Positions 21,377 to 29,924 of a DNA stretch of 34,578 bases are shown here, one piece after another. The first letter of the stretch is position 1. Every line of letters starts with the position of its first letter. Position numbers and translations under genes: made by a program. Below the pieces are notes generated by a model, which was not told where the DNA came from, did not search any database, and saw only the letters and a list, made by a program, of their open reading frames with translations. Location: assembly GCF_004403985.1 (NCBI RefSeq), contig NZ_SOHL01000009.1, positions 1-34,578 of the forward strand, in the 5' to 3' direction. Source of the stretch: Cryobacterium gelidum. GTDB taxonomy: Bacteria > Actinomycetota > Actinomycetes > Actinomycetales > Microbacteriaceae.

Positions 21377-22786
21377 CTAGTCTCCGGGCACCGCGAGGAA
21401 CGGTTCGAGCGCCGCAAGCGCCGCGGCGAGAAAGGCATCGTCGTCGAGCGCAGACAGCCGGGTCGCGTTTTCGGCGGCGATGAGACCCAGGAGAACGGGT
21501 TCGCCGGTGAGCGGCATCATGTTGATCCAGACCGCAAAGTCGGAATCTTCGCCGACGATGGTCCAGAGCCGGGCCGCGGTATCCCAGAACGGCACGTCGA
21601 AACGCAGCCAGACCTTATCGACCACGCCCATTCCGAGTGCGGCAATCGCGCCGCGATGGGCGAAGGGCAGCGCCGGCGAGAACTCGATCGTCGCATTCTT
21701 CAGCACGCCGAGCGGCACCGTCACGATGACCCGATCGGCCGACAGCGACTCGCCGGTGCCGAGGCGCAGACTCACGCCGCGATCGTCGTGCGCGACCCGG
21801 TTCACCACGCTCGAGAGCAGCAGCTCGAGGCCCGCCGCTTCACTGGTGAGCAGGGTCGAGTACCCGCCGACCACGATCTGGTCGTTGTCCGCACTGGCGA
21901 TATCGGTCGTGTACCAGGCCGATTGCTGACTCGGCGTCGCCCCGGTTTCGACCTTGAGCCGGGTGGCGATTTCGTACTCCAGCCAATCGGCATCCGAGAG
22001 CCCTTCGGCATTCGGAGTCTTCGACAGGCTCGCTTCGCCCGAGTCGATCAGGGCCCGTTCAACCGAGACGTCTTGCTGCTGATCGGCCGCCCAGCTGAGG
22101 GCGCCCGCCACGGCCTGAGCGCCTAACGGTGAGGGTTCGACGACTGCGCCCGCCCGGCTACGCACCTCGGGAGTGCGCTCGAACGGTAACAGTGTCACCC
22201 CGAGGGCGGTCAACTCGTTGTCCAGGAAGCTGTCGGAGCTATGGTGCACGAACGAGGGGCCGCGCTCGATCGGAAAGGGCCAGTCGCTGCTGACGGTGTC
22301 GATGCGCCCGCCGATACGGTCGCGCGCTTCGATGACGACCACACTGAAGCCGGCGGCGACGAGACGGCGGGCGGCGGTGATGCCGGCGATCCCCGCACCG
22401 ACAATGGTGATGCGTTCGCCGGGAGCCGCGACGCCCTGCACCTGGCTGGCCACGAGCACGCCCGAAGCGCGGGCACCCTGCACCGTCCCGGGCTCATCGA
22501 CCGCTGTGGCCTCACCGGCGAAGAACACCCGGGCGTCGACGGCCTGACCGAGAGCGGTGCGGTGTTCAGGAGTGGCGCCGACGGCGGCGTAGCTGAAGGA
22601 TCCGCGGGAGAAGGGGTCGGTCGACCAGTTCGTACGGTCGACCGTGATCGGCTGGGGCACCAGCGAGGGCGTGAGGGTCGACGGCGAAGTGGATGGCGGC
22701 GGCACCGGCGCTGGCGCCACGCACGCCGCGAGGGCCAACACGGACAATCCCGACGCTGTGCCGAGCAGAAAAGTGCGCCGCTTCAC
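21377..22786 (-). CDS. Tat/lipoprotein flavin amine oxidase with circularly permuted domain order
   Basis: A protein of 469 residues. The N-terminus (MKRRTFLLGTASGLSVLALA, then AC) has twin arginines and a lipobox LAAC with Cys22, followed by a Pro/Ser/Thr linker, so it is probably a Tat-exported lipoprotein. Residues 51-117 (TNWSTDPFSRGSFSYAAVG, then VFFAGEATAVDEPGTVQGA) are the segment that normally ends amine oxidases. After it comes the Rossmann segment ITIVGAGIAGITAARRL (126-142) with VVVIEARDRIGGRI, the usual N-terminus. The chain stops after VLLGLIAAENATRLSALDDD, close to where the 51-117 block would follow in a canonical enzyme. All parts needed to bind FAD appear present, only permuted. 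GTG start 22786 has a weak SD. Substrate unknown: a polyamine or other amine is plausible. Confidence 0.85.
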   Translation of the reverse strand: MKRRTFLLGTASGLSVLALAACVAPAPVPPPSTSPSTLTPSLVPQPITVDRTNWSTDPFSRGSFSYAAVGATPEHRTALGQAVDARVFFAGEATAVDEPGTVQGARASGVLVASQVQGVAAPGERITIVGAGIAGITAARRLVAAGFSVVVIEARDRIGGRIDTVSSDWPFPIERGPSFVHHSSDSFLDNELTALGVTLLPFERTPEVRSRAGAVVEPSPLGAQAVAGALSWAADQQQDVSVERALIDSGEASLSKTPNAEGLSDADWLEYEIATRLKVETGATPSQQSAWYTTDIASADNDQIVVGGYSTLLTSEAAGLELLLSSVVNRVAHDDRGVSLRLGTGESLSADRVIVTVPLGVLKNATIEFSPALPFAHRGAIAALGMGVVDKVWLRFDVPFWDTAARLWTIVGEDSDFAVWINMMPLTGEPVLLGLIAAENATRLSALDDDAFLAAALAALEPFLAVPGD

Positions 22787-22943
22787 GATCGGTCTTTTTC
22801 AGAACGGCGACTTTCGGGCGCGGGCCTGCGGTACTTCAGTCCGGCGCCAGTCATGACACCAAACTACCGCAGACCGTCACTGTCGACGACGTTGTCGACA
22901 TCTGCAGCACACGGGCGGGCCGCGCACCATGGAAAACAACGGC

Positions 22944-23747
22944 TTAGAACGGGCGGCGCTCCTCGGCCACGGAGTTTCCTCCGTCGACGATGATCACCTG
23001 CCCGGTGACATAGGCGGCCCCGGGCGAGGCGAGAAAGGCGATGACGGATGCGACCTCTCCCGGTGTACCGCTGCGACCGGCCGGAACGAGCGCAGCTTCC
23101 AGGGCCTCGCTCGTGAGCTGGGAGCCGGTCGCGATCCAGCCCGGCGCGACGGCGTTGGAGGTGATGCCGGCTCCGGCCTCGTCGACGGCGAGGGCCCGGG
23201 TCAGCCCGACCAGCCCCGCCTTGGCCGCGGCGTAGGCGACATCGCCGCGGCTTGCCATGATCGTTCCGCTCACGCTCGACACCGTCACGATACGGCCCCA
23301 GCCGGCCGCGCGCATGAAGCCGATCACGGCGCGCGTGGCGTGGAATGCCGTGGACAGGTTGATGGCCAGGCCCCGATCCCACTCGGCGGGGCTGGTGAGA
23401 ATGTCGCCGTGGCCCATCTCGGCGTCGCCGACGGCGACCATGCCGGCGTTGTTCACGAGGATCGTGGGTTCTCGCCCGCTTGCCGCGAGCGCCGCCTGCA
23501 GGTGCGCGGCACCCGCGGCCGAGTCGAGGGTGCAGACGATTCCGATGACGTCGAGGCCGCGCGCGGTCAACTCGCGTGCGCGGTCGTGCACTCGCGCCGT
23601 CGTGCCGGTGAGGATCACCGGGGCACCGAGTTCGCCGAGCATCCGTGCGGCTGCGAAGCCGATGCCGGTGGCGCTGCCCGCACCGGTCACGAGCGCGGTA
23701 CGCCCGCCGAGGTCGAAGGCGGCCGGTAGTGCGGGTGCAGGAGTCAT
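22944..23747 (-). CDS. Short-chain dehydrogenase/reductase (FabG-like)
   Basis: A protein of 267 residues with the classical SDR layout: cofactor loop LVTGAGSATGIG, NNAG near residue 98, catalytic serine in VTVSSVSG, YAAAK with catalytic Tyr and Lys, then VAPGWIATG and a C-terminal YVTGQVIIVDGG. Such enzymes interconvert alcohols and ketones with NAD(P)H; substrate cannot be told. Arg residues after the second strand (TGTTARVHDRARE) would fit NADPH, but this is weak evidence. The ATG has no SD; instead TAACCT sits at -12 to -7, so translation is probably leaderless. It is isolated between the amine oxidase gene (158 bases away) and the methyltransferase gene. Confidence 0.9.
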   Translation of the reverse strand: MTPAPALPAAFDLGGRTALVTGAGSATGIGFAAARMLGELGAPVILTGTTARVHDRARELTARGLDVIGIVCTLDSAAGAAHLQAALAASGREPTILVNNAGMVAVGDAEMGHGDILTSPAEWDRGLAINLSTAFHATRAVIGFMRAAGWGRIVTVSSVSGTIMASRGDVAYAAAKAGLVGLTRALAVDEAGAGITSNAVAPGWIATGSQLTSEALEAALVPAGRSGTPGEVASVIAFLASPGAAYVTGQVIIVDGGNSVAEERRPF

Positions 23748-23753
23748 GGCGTC

Positions 23754-23759
23754 AGGTTA
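23754..23759 (-). promoter_or_regulatory. Leaderless -10 box of the SDR gene
   Basis: On the minus strand TAACCT is followed by six bases (GACGCC) and then the ATG at 23747. This is the TANNNT element at the distance that places the transcription start on the A of the start codon. Confidence 0.55.
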
Positions 23760-23933
23760 GCGCCCCGCGTCCCGAGTAACTCCTGCACTGTGTGAACGGT
23801 GCGACGCGGATGCGCAGAATTTTGGTCGACTCCCCCTCCGCGCCCGCAGATTGCTGGAGTTCTGACGGGGGTGCCGGGGGTGACCGGGGCCACTTCAGGA
23901 CATTCGGCCGGGCGCCGGAGGCTGGGCGAGCCG

Positions 23934-25523
23934 TTAGATGAGCTCCGGCACGATCAGGAAGCCGTCGACCAGCAGTTCACGCACCCGCGGCAGCAGTTCG
24001 GCGGTCAGCGCGGCCTCGTCGGCGCCCAGCAGCTGGGCGAGAGCACCGATGATGGCGCCGACCGCGAGGTCGCCGTCAGAGGCACCGACCAGCCCGGCGA
24101 GCGCCGTGTCGAGCGCAACCGAGCGGCCGAATCCACTGCCCTGGTGCAGGGTCATCAGCGTCGGGTCCGCCTCACCGGGCCAGTAGTGGCGTTCTTCGGT
24201 GACGTCGGGGGCCACGGTGAGGTTGGTGCGCAACAGGCGTGCGTCATCCGTTCGCGCCTGCCAGTCGTGCGCGGCGAGGCACTCGGCCAGGTGCGCGCCG
24301 AGGCCGGCCGGGTTGTGGCCGAGGGCGTCGGGCATCCGTTCGAGGCGGCGCAGGGTGGATTCGTGCGCCCCCGCTTCCGGCAGTCGCAGCAGCAGGTAGC
24401 CGAAGCCGACTTTTCGCACGTCGCGCGCCGCGAAGTCGTTCAGCCAGGCGTTGTACAACCGGTCGAAGTCGAGGCCGGGTCGAGTACCGCCGTCGCGGAT
24501 CCAGGTCTCGGCATACTCTCCCGGTGACTGTACCTCGCGTTCGATAATCCACGCGTCGAGCGCGGGCGAAGGCTGAGCCGGCATGAGCCAGTGCTCGAGC
24601 CGTTCGAAGGCGTCCGTGTCGCCCCGGTATTCCCAGTTTCCGAGCAGCTGTGCGATGCCTCCGGGGGTGAGATGCTCGGCCGCCCCGCGCACCACGGCCT
24701 CGACCAGCGCGTCGCCGACCATTTTGCCGTCGCGATACTCGTAGCTCGGTACACCCTCGGTGCGTGGCGTGATCACAAACGGCGGATTCGAGATGATGTG
24801 ATCGAACCGCTCCCCCGCCACCGGCTCGAACAAGCTGCCGAACCGAAACTCGATATTGTCGATCTCATTGAGTTCGGCGTTCAGCGCCGCGAGCTCGAGC
24901 GCCCGCGTCGAGATGTCGGTCGCGACGACGTGCTCGGCGTGCCGGGAGGCGTGCATGGCCTGAATCCCGCAGCCGGTACCGATATCGAGTGCCCGCGCCA
25001 CCGGGGTCGGCATCATGAGTCCGCTCAGGGTGCGCGAGGCTCCGCCGATGCCGAGCACGTGACTTTCGCCGAGCGGATGCCCGAGCGCCAGTTCCCCCAG
25101 GTCGCTCACGATCCACCAGCTGCCAGCGCCGTGGGCGTCGATGAAGCTGTAGGGGCGCAGGTCGACGAGTGGCCGCACGAGCGTGTCGACGAGTGGCCGC
25201 ACGAGCGTGTCGACCGCCGCCACGAGCCCGAGTTCTTCGGCGCCGGCCGCCCCGAGCGACGACAACGCGGCGTCGAGGTCCGCGCGCGGCACCGGGTCCC
25301 CCAGCAGGAACAGCCGGGCGAGGGTTGCGGCGGGCTCGTTCCGGCCCAGCGTGGTGGCGAGCGCGGCGAGCGCCCGCTGGGCTGGAACCCGCTGGTTGCG
25401 ATAGAGCGCAGCATCCGCTTCGATGCCCCACAGGCCGGTCAGGCCGGGAACCGAGAAGTGGGCGGCCGCGAGGTCGGTGCGCAGTCGGGCGATGAGGTCG
25501 GTGGTCGTTATTGCAGAAGTCAC
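23934..25523 (-). CDS. NPPF-motif SAM methyltransferase with N-terminal DUF7059-like domain
   Basis: A protein of 529 residues. The first 130 or so are a helical domain (LIARLRTDLAAAHFSVPGL onward) like that called DUF7059 in actinobacterial HemK/PrmC-related proteins. The class I methyltransferase core follows, with ALDIGTGCGIQAMHAS (SAM), VVATDIS, and DHIISNPPFVITP; NPPF is the motif of N-methyltransferases acting on glutamine, adenine or guanine. A C-terminal region of about 200 residues is of unknown fold. The target may be a protein glutamine or rRNA base; unknown. The start is uncertain: GTG 25523 (weak SD TGGACGG) or GTG 25547. A 24-base in-frame duplication gives VDTLVRPL twice in the N-terminal domain. 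Confidence 0.85.
   Translation of the reverse strand: MTSAITTTDLIARLRTDLAAAHFSVPGLTGLWGIEADAALYRNQRVPAQRALAALATTLGRNEPAATLARLFLLGDPVPRADLDAALSSLGAAGAEELGLVAAVDTLVRPLVDTLVRPLVDLRPYSFIDAHGAGSWWIVSDLGELALGHPLGESHVLGIGGASRTLSGLMMPTPVARALDIGTGCGIQAMHASRHAEHVVATDISTRALELAALNAELNEIDNIEFRFGSLFEPVAGERFDHIISNPPFVITPRTEGVPSYEYRDGKMVGDALVEAVVRGAAEHLTPGGIAQLLGNWEYRGDTDAFERLEHWLMPAQPSPALDAWIIEREVQSPGEYAETWIRDGGTRPGLDFDRLYNAWLNDFAARDVRKVGFGYLLLRLPEAGAHESTLRRLERMPDALGHNPAGLGAHLAECLAAHDWQARTDDARLLRTNLTVAPDVTEERHYWPGEADPTLMTLHQGSGFGRSVALDTALAGLVGASDGDLAVGAIIGALAQLLGADEAALTAELLPRVRELLVDGFLIVPELI
25161..25208. repeat. 24-base in-frame tandem duplication in the methyltransferase gene
   Basis: Two identical 24-base units, 25161-25184 and 25185-25208, with six bases of a third. 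On the coding strand they encode VDTLVRPL twice. Perfect identity suggests a recent slippage event that preserved the frame. Confidence 0.95.
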
Positions 25524-25629
25524 CCGTCCATTCAACTCGATGCGCACCCGGGGCTGTACCCCGTGCCGTATATCTGCGCGCGGCGCGTCCTGCGGTGACC
25601 CTCGCAATGCGACCGGCGGCACCGATCGG

Positions 25630-26829
25630 TCACAACCAGCGCATCGTGAATGCGCGTGCGACGAGCTCGTTGGCCGGCGGCAGCGTGAGACCGCGCACGA
25701 GCGCGTTGCGGGCGCCGAGCCGCAGGCCATGGGCTGGCCGGCCCATTGCCATGTTGAATCCGGCCTGCAGGGCCGCGCGGCGAGCGGCGGCGCGGCGGGT
25801 GCGGTCGTAGTCGGCCAGAACGGATGCCGCCGCCCCGGGATCAAGCAGCGCCCGCTGCAGCGCCGGTGCCAGTGCAACGGCGTCGAGCCAACCGAGGTTC
25901 ATTCCCTGCCCACCTATCGGACTGATCTGGTGCGCCGCGTCGCCGACCAGCGCGATGCGCCCGGCGGGCCGGGGCCCGGACACTGGTTCGGCCCGTAGGT
26001 TGGACCGCCGAGACCCCGCGTACAACGGATCCGAGTGCAGGCGCCCCGCGAGCCTCTGCTGTACCACGAACGCACTCGCCGCCCCGAGCGGCTCGGCCAC
26101 GGTCACCCGTGTTCGAAAACGGATGAGCTCGGCCAGGTCGGCGCTATCGGCATCCGTGGCCAAAAAATCGGTCATCGCCACCCAGCGGCGCCGGCCGCCG
26201 GGCAGCGGGAAGGACTCCACCACGCCGCCGCGCTCGAAGTAGAGCACCGCGCCGGTGTCGGTGTCGCGGGGGCCTGAATCGGCGAAGTCTCCCATCAGAT
26301 ACGTTTCACGCCGTCCGAGCTGCCGCCAGGTGATACCGGCCGCCGCCCGCACGCGACTGCGCGCGCCGTCCGCGCCGATCACATAGCGGGCCTCCACGGT
26401 GCCCGAGTCGGTGGATAGCAGGGCCGCGTCGCCGCGCTCACGCACCCCGGTCACGGTCACGCCGCTGCGATACCGGCCGGGCCGCAACTTCTCGAACCGG
26501 TCGCGCAACAGGGCCTCCGTCTCGTATTGCGGCAGTGCCACGACGAACGGATAACCCGGAGTGGCCCGTTCGAACGACATCTGCCCGAGCGTTCGGCCAT
26601 CGCAGTGCACCTCTCCCGCGCGAATGCGCACGGCCCGCTCGAGCAGGGCGTCGGCGACACCGATCCCGGCGAGGGCGGCGAGGGACGGCGGGTGGATGCC
26701 GATCGCCCGCGAACGCAGGGACGGCTGCTGGCGCTGCTCGAGCACCTCGACGTCAAGTCCGCCGACCGCGAGCACGCAGGCGAGCATCGTACCGACCGGC
26801 CCCCCGCCGACGATGACGACGTCACGCAT
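25630..26829 (-). CDS. FAD-dependent monooxygenase of a phenolic-lipid-type cluster
   Basis: A protein of 399 residues of the UbiH/PHBH-type flavoprotein family. It shows VVIVGGGPVGTMLACVLA (FAD ADP part), the GADGARSRVR region (DG motif) near residue 152, and GDAAHQISPIGGQGMNLGWLDA near 295. Such enzymes hydroxylate aromatic rings using NAD(P)H and O2. It is the last gene of a run with a type III polyketide synthase and a methyltransferase; in the S. griseus srsABC cluster an equivalent flavoprotein oxidises alkylresorcinols toward quinones, so a similar role is inferred. Its ATG overlaps the methyltransferase stop by 8 bases (ATGCGTGA). Other substrates, for example geranylgeranyl or carotenoid lipids, are possible. 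Confidence 0.85.
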   Translation of the reverse strand: MRDVVIVGGGPVGTMLACVLAVGGLDVEVLEQRQQPSLRSRAIGIHPPSLAALAGIGVADALLERAVRIRAGEVHCDGRTLGQMSFERATPGYPFVVALPQYETEALLRDRFEKLRPGRYRSGVTVTGVRERGDAALLSTDSGTVEARYVIGADGARSRVRAAAGITWRQLGRRETYLMGDFADSGPRDTDTGAVLYFERGGVVESFPLPGGRRRWVAMTDFLATDADSADLAELIRFRTRVTVAEPLGAASAFVVQQRLAGRLHSDPLYAGSRRSNLRAEPVSGPRPAGRIALVGDAAHQISPIGGQGMNLGWLDAVALAPALQRALLDPGAAASVLADYDRTRRAAARRAALQAGFNMAMGRPAHGLRLGARNALVRGLTLPPANELVARAFTMRWL

Positions 26830-27526
26830 CGGGCCTGTCCCAGCCCAGCACCAGCCGTGACGGCAGGCCGCGCGACACCGTCCACCCGGCCGGCACCGCC
26901 GCCCGCAGCTCCGGCGCGGTGTAACTGCGCCGGATCGAGGTGAGCCCGTCCGGGCGAATATAGGAGCGCCGAAAGAACGGCCGGGTCGCCGCCGCGAACC
27001 CGAGGTACGCGACGTTCGACCGCTCGAGATCGGCGTGTAGCACGTGGCGGCGAGCGAGTTGTTCCGAATCCACGAGCAGCCCCTTCAACTCGTCGACGCC
27101 GAGGTGGTGCAACACGTGGTTGGAGACCACGAAGTCGAAGCGCGCGCCCTCGACCACGAGGTCTGAGCTCAGTGCACGCCGAAACGACAGCCCGGCAATG
27201 TGCGGTTGGCTGGTGGCGAAACCGTGCGCGCGGGCATCCGGATCGATGCCGGTCACCCGCAGCCGGAGGCCGTCGCGCGTCGCCCAGCGGGCCAGCGCCC
27301 GCGAGATATCTCCGCCACCGGAGCCGACATCGAGCAGTGTCGTCTCGGTTGTGGTTGACAGGGCGGGGCGGATGCTGCGGCGGTAGATTCGCCGCCAGCC
27401 CGAGACGACCGCGTTGACCACCCGAAAATCCTGATACGTGCGGGTGAGCATGGCCGGATCGCACAGTGGGGAATCCATGATCTCCGCTGCTTCGTCGGCC
27501 CGTACCCGCAGTGAAGGCCGGGCCAT
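26822..27526 (-). CDS. Class I SAM-dependent methyltransferase of the polyketide cluster
   Basis: A protein of 234 residues with the SAM-binding LLDVGSGGGDISRALARW, the acidic VTGIDPDARA and FDFVVSNHVLHHL, the usual post-III layout of small-molecule methyltransferases. Its ATG follows the polyketide synthase stop without a gap (TGAATG) and its own stop overlaps the monooxygenase start, so the three genes are translationally coupled. By analogy with SrsB it may O-methylate a resorcinol-type product; this rests on context, not on specificity residues. Confidence 0.85.
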   Translation of the reverse strand: MARPSLRVRADEAAEIMDSPLCDPAMLTRTYQDFRVVNAVVSGWRRIYRRSIRPALSTTTETTLLDVGSGGGDISRALARWATRDGLRLRVTGIDPDARAHGFATSQPHIAGLSFRRALSSDLVVEGARFDFVVSNHVLHHLGVDELKGLLVDSEQLARRHVLHADLERSNVAYLGFAAATRPFFRRSYIRPDGLTSIRRSYTAPELRAAVPAGWTVSRGLPSRLVLGWDRPDA

Positions 27527-28753
27527 TCAGCCCTCGATCACGGTCATCAAGCCGGATTCCACGGTGAGTCCAGGGCCGAACGCCATGGCGCACACGCGTT
27601 CCCCGTCGGCGGTGGCGGGACCGTCGAGGATGGCCTTCATCACGAACAGAATGGTCGCGCTGCTCATATTGCCGTTGGTGCGCAGCGTTTCGCGCGAGGG
27701 AATCAACTGGTCGGTGCGCAGCTCGAGCTTGGCCTCGGTCTTGTCGAGGATGCTGCGGCCGCCGGGGTGAATCGCCCAGTGCTCGATCACCGAGCTGAGC
27801 GACGCGGTGGGTGCCAGGGTGAGAACCGGGGCGAGGAGCGTCGCGACGGCGCCGGCAGCCGAATCGGGTACCCCAGCGGGGAGAGCGTCGGCAAGCTGCG
27901 CGGTGATCGACGCATCGCGGGCGAACAGCGGGGCGAGGGCGCCTTCGATGTGCTCATCGATGATGTGCGGCACGTAGGTGCTCAGAATCATCTCGAAGCC
28001 CTCATCGCCAATTTTCCAGGCCATGTCGCCCTCGCCGATCGGGGTGATCACCGTTTCGAACAGGTCGAGGCCGAGGGCCTTCTCGCCGGGCAGCGGGGCC
28101 CGGGCGCTGACGATACCGGCTGCCGCTCCGTCGGAGAACAGAGAGGAGGCGACGATGGTATCCGGGTCGCTCGAGGTGCGCAGGTGCAGCGAGCAGAGTT
28201 CGGCACTGACCACGAGCACGACGGCGGTCGGGTCGGCCTCGACGAACTGCTTCGCGGTGCGCAGGGCCGGCATCGCGGCGTAGCAGCCCATGAATCCGAG
28301 GTGGTAACGCTGGGTGCTGGCCTGCAGGCCGAGTTCGCGCACGAGCATGAAGTCGGGACCGGGGGCATAGAACCCGGTGCAGGAGACGGTGACGACGTGG
28401 GTTACGTCTTCGGGACGAATGTCGGGGCAGGCGGCGAGCGCCCGACGCCCGGCTTCGACGAAGAGTTTGGTGGCTTCCGTGATGTAGAGCTCGTTGCGCA
28501 CCCGGGTGCTCGGCACGAGCAGGAGCTGCTGCCGCGCATCGAAGAACTGGGGTTCGGCCGCATCGTTGTCTAGGGTGAGCTCGTCGATGACGGTGTGCCG
28601 GGTCTCGATGCCCGACACGTTGAAACTCGTGCTGACCAGCCGTTGAGCTAGTCGGCTGAGTCCGGGTTGGGCGGCGAAGATGTCGCGCACCTGCTCTTGG
28701 ATCAGAATCGTCGGGGGAACTACGGTCTGGAGCGCTCTCAGCGTGACGGCCAT
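27527..28753 (-). CDS. Type III polyketide synthase (chalcone-synthase family)
   Basis: A homodimeric, ACP-independent condensing enzyme of 408 residues. The catalytic triad is visible: Cys157 in LGFMGCYAAMPALR, His329 in WAIHPGGRSIL and Asn362 in TNGNMSSATILFV. VSCTGFYAPGPDF and the C-terminal MAFGPGLTVESGL (GFGPG-like) are further family marks. It would extend an acyl-CoA starter with malonyl-CoA units and cyclise it to a resorcinol, pyrone or related ring. With the downstream methyltransferase and FAD hydroxylase the set resembles srsABC for alkylresorcinol-derived phenolic lipids, which act in the membrane. ATG 28753 lacks a clear SD and lies 50 bases after the PAP2 gene on the same strand. 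Starter and product are not predictable from the sequence. Confidence 0.93.
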   Translation of the reverse strand: MAVTLRALQTVVPPTILIQEQVRDIFAAQPGLSRLAQRLVSTSFNVSGIETRHTVIDELTLDNDAAEPQFFDARQQLLLVPSTRVRNELYITEATKLFVEAGRRALAACPDIRPEDVTHVVTVSCTGFYAPGPDFMLVRELGLQASTQRYHLGFMGCYAAMPALRTAKQFVEADPTAVVLVVSAELCSLHLRTSSDPDTIVASSLFSDGAAAGIVSARAPLPGEKALGLDLFETVITPIGEGDMAWKIGDEGFEMILSTYVPHIIDEHIEGALAPLFARDASITAQLADALPAGVPDSAAGAVATLLAPVLTLAPTASLSSVIEHWAIHPGGRSILDKTEAKLELRTDQLIPSRETLRTNGNMSSATILFVMKAILDGPATADGERVCAMAFGPGLTVESGLMTVIEG

Positions 28754-28803
28754 GAGTTAGTCTCGCACGCGCCCCTGACGGAGTACACCCCAACTTTGCG
28801 AAG

Positions 28804-29733
28804 CTAGGGCAGCCGAGCGAACAGCCGGGTTCCTCCGAGCGCGAGCAGCAGGCCAGCCGTGACGATGGCCGCGACCCCGCCCAGGTAGGCGACCACGGTG
28901 CCGAATACTCCGACAGCGTCGAACAGACCGCTGTTCAGTACGAGGGTGGCGATGAAGGCCAGGGCTGAGAGAGCGCCGCAGCCGATCGACAGCCAGCGAA
29001 CAACACGCACGGTCGACCGGCGCAGGCCGGTGAAAGACAACCGGCGTGTGGCTGCCGTGGCGGAAGCCGCAGCATCCGCTCGTGGGTCGGCGCCCACCCG
29101 CCGCCAGGCCAGCACCACTCCCGCGAGACACCCCCAGAGGGCCACCCACAGCAGCGCCGCGATCACGTCACTCGGCCGGTGCCACTGGTTGGCGAGCGTC
29201 GCCACACCCGCCAGCACAGCGAAGGCGGTGCCCCACCCGGCGACCATCGGCCGGGTGCGTGGGCTCGCCACCAGAAACACGACGAGAGCGGATGCCGCTG
29301 CCACCGTCGTATGCCCCGACGGGAAGGAGTTCCCCGCGTACCCCTCGACGGCCAGGTCGGGACGAGAGAGAATGCCGTACTTGAGCAGTTGGGCCGTGGC
29401 CGTGGCGGCCGCGGCGGCGGCGAGCGCGACGATCAAGGTACGCCAGTTTCGGCGCACAAGCGCGATGACCGCGGTCAGCACCACACCGAACGCTACGGCG
29501 ACATCGGGCACCGAGTCGAGCACCCGGCCGGTGAACGGGGTGATGCTGCTTCGGCCGAATTCGGCGCCGTCGTAGGCGAGCTGGTCGGCTTCCTGGCCAG
29601 CGTGGCTGCGCACGAAAAACAGATAGAGGCCGATGAAGGCAACCGTGGTGAGCGCGACTCCGGCGAGGTACCCGAATGATCCCTGCCTGAAGGAGCTGAG
29701 AATGGACGGGTTGCGCACGGTCCAGCATGCCAC
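28804..29733 (-). CDS. PAP2-family membrane phosphatase
   Basis: An integral membrane protein of 309 residues with an N-terminal helix near 20-38 and about seven more. The PAP2 signature is present: KYGILSRP (C1), NSFPSGHTT (C2, catalytic His) and NQWHRPSDV (C3, second His and Asp). Such enzymes dephosphorylate lipid phosphates or prenyl diphosphates at the membrane. The last two helices (about 235-305) extend beyond the usual family core. Start uncertain: GTG 29733 borders the minisatellite and lacks an SD, and GTG 29718 is an alternative. It may be co-transcribed with the polyketide synthase, so a lipid substrate linked to that pathway is conceivable. Confidence 0.85.
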   Translation of the reverse strand: MACWTVRNPSILSSFRQGSFGYLAGVALTTVAFIGLYLFFVRSHAGQEADQLAYDGAEFGRSSITPFTGRVLDSVPDVAVAFGVVLTAVIALVRRNWRTLIVALAAAAAATATAQLLKYGILSRPDLAVEGYAGNSFPSGHTTVAAASALVVFLVASPRTRPMVAGWGTAFAVLAGVATLANQWHRPSDVIAALLWVALWGCLAGVVLAWRRVGADPRADAAASATAATRRLSFTGLRRSTVRVVRWLSIGCGALSALAFIATLVLNSGLFDAVGVFGTVVAYLGGVAAIVTAGLLLALGGTRLFARLP

Positions 29734-29895
29734 AGTGTTTCTGGGAGACAGCGTTTCTGGGAAACAGCGATTTCGGGGAGATAGCGTTTCTGGGAAACAG
29801 CGATTTCGGGGAGACAGCGTTTCGGGGAGACAGCGTTTCTGGGAGACAGCGTTTCTGGGAAACAGCGATTTCGGGGAGACAGCGTTTTCGGGGAG
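29732..29895. repeat. Ten-unit minisatellite (16-17 base units)
   Basis: Ten head-to-tail units, beginning ACAGTG or ACAGCG (ATAGCG in unit 4). Type A is ACAGCGTTTCTGGGAA/G (16 bases). Type B is ACAGCGATTTCGGGGAG (17 bases). Units 6 and 10 are hybrids. The order is A A B A B hybrid A A B hybrid. GTTTC-TGG-GAAAC inside type A is a 5-base stem with a 3-base loop, and type B keeps a similar stem with wobble pairs. The array fills most of the gap between the PAP2 start and the MDR stop. There are no unique spacers, so it is not a CRISPR array. Confidence 0.95.
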
Positions 29896-29924
29896 GCCGT
29901 GTGCCGGGCGGAGCCCGGGTCACC

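Noticed and set aside
24591..25598. Plus-strand frame of 335 codons
   Set aside because: It lies opposite the methyltransferase, whose SAM and NPPF motifs show the true strand.
29732..29895. CRISPR-like array
   Set aside because: Units are contiguous with no unique spacers, and no cas gene is present.
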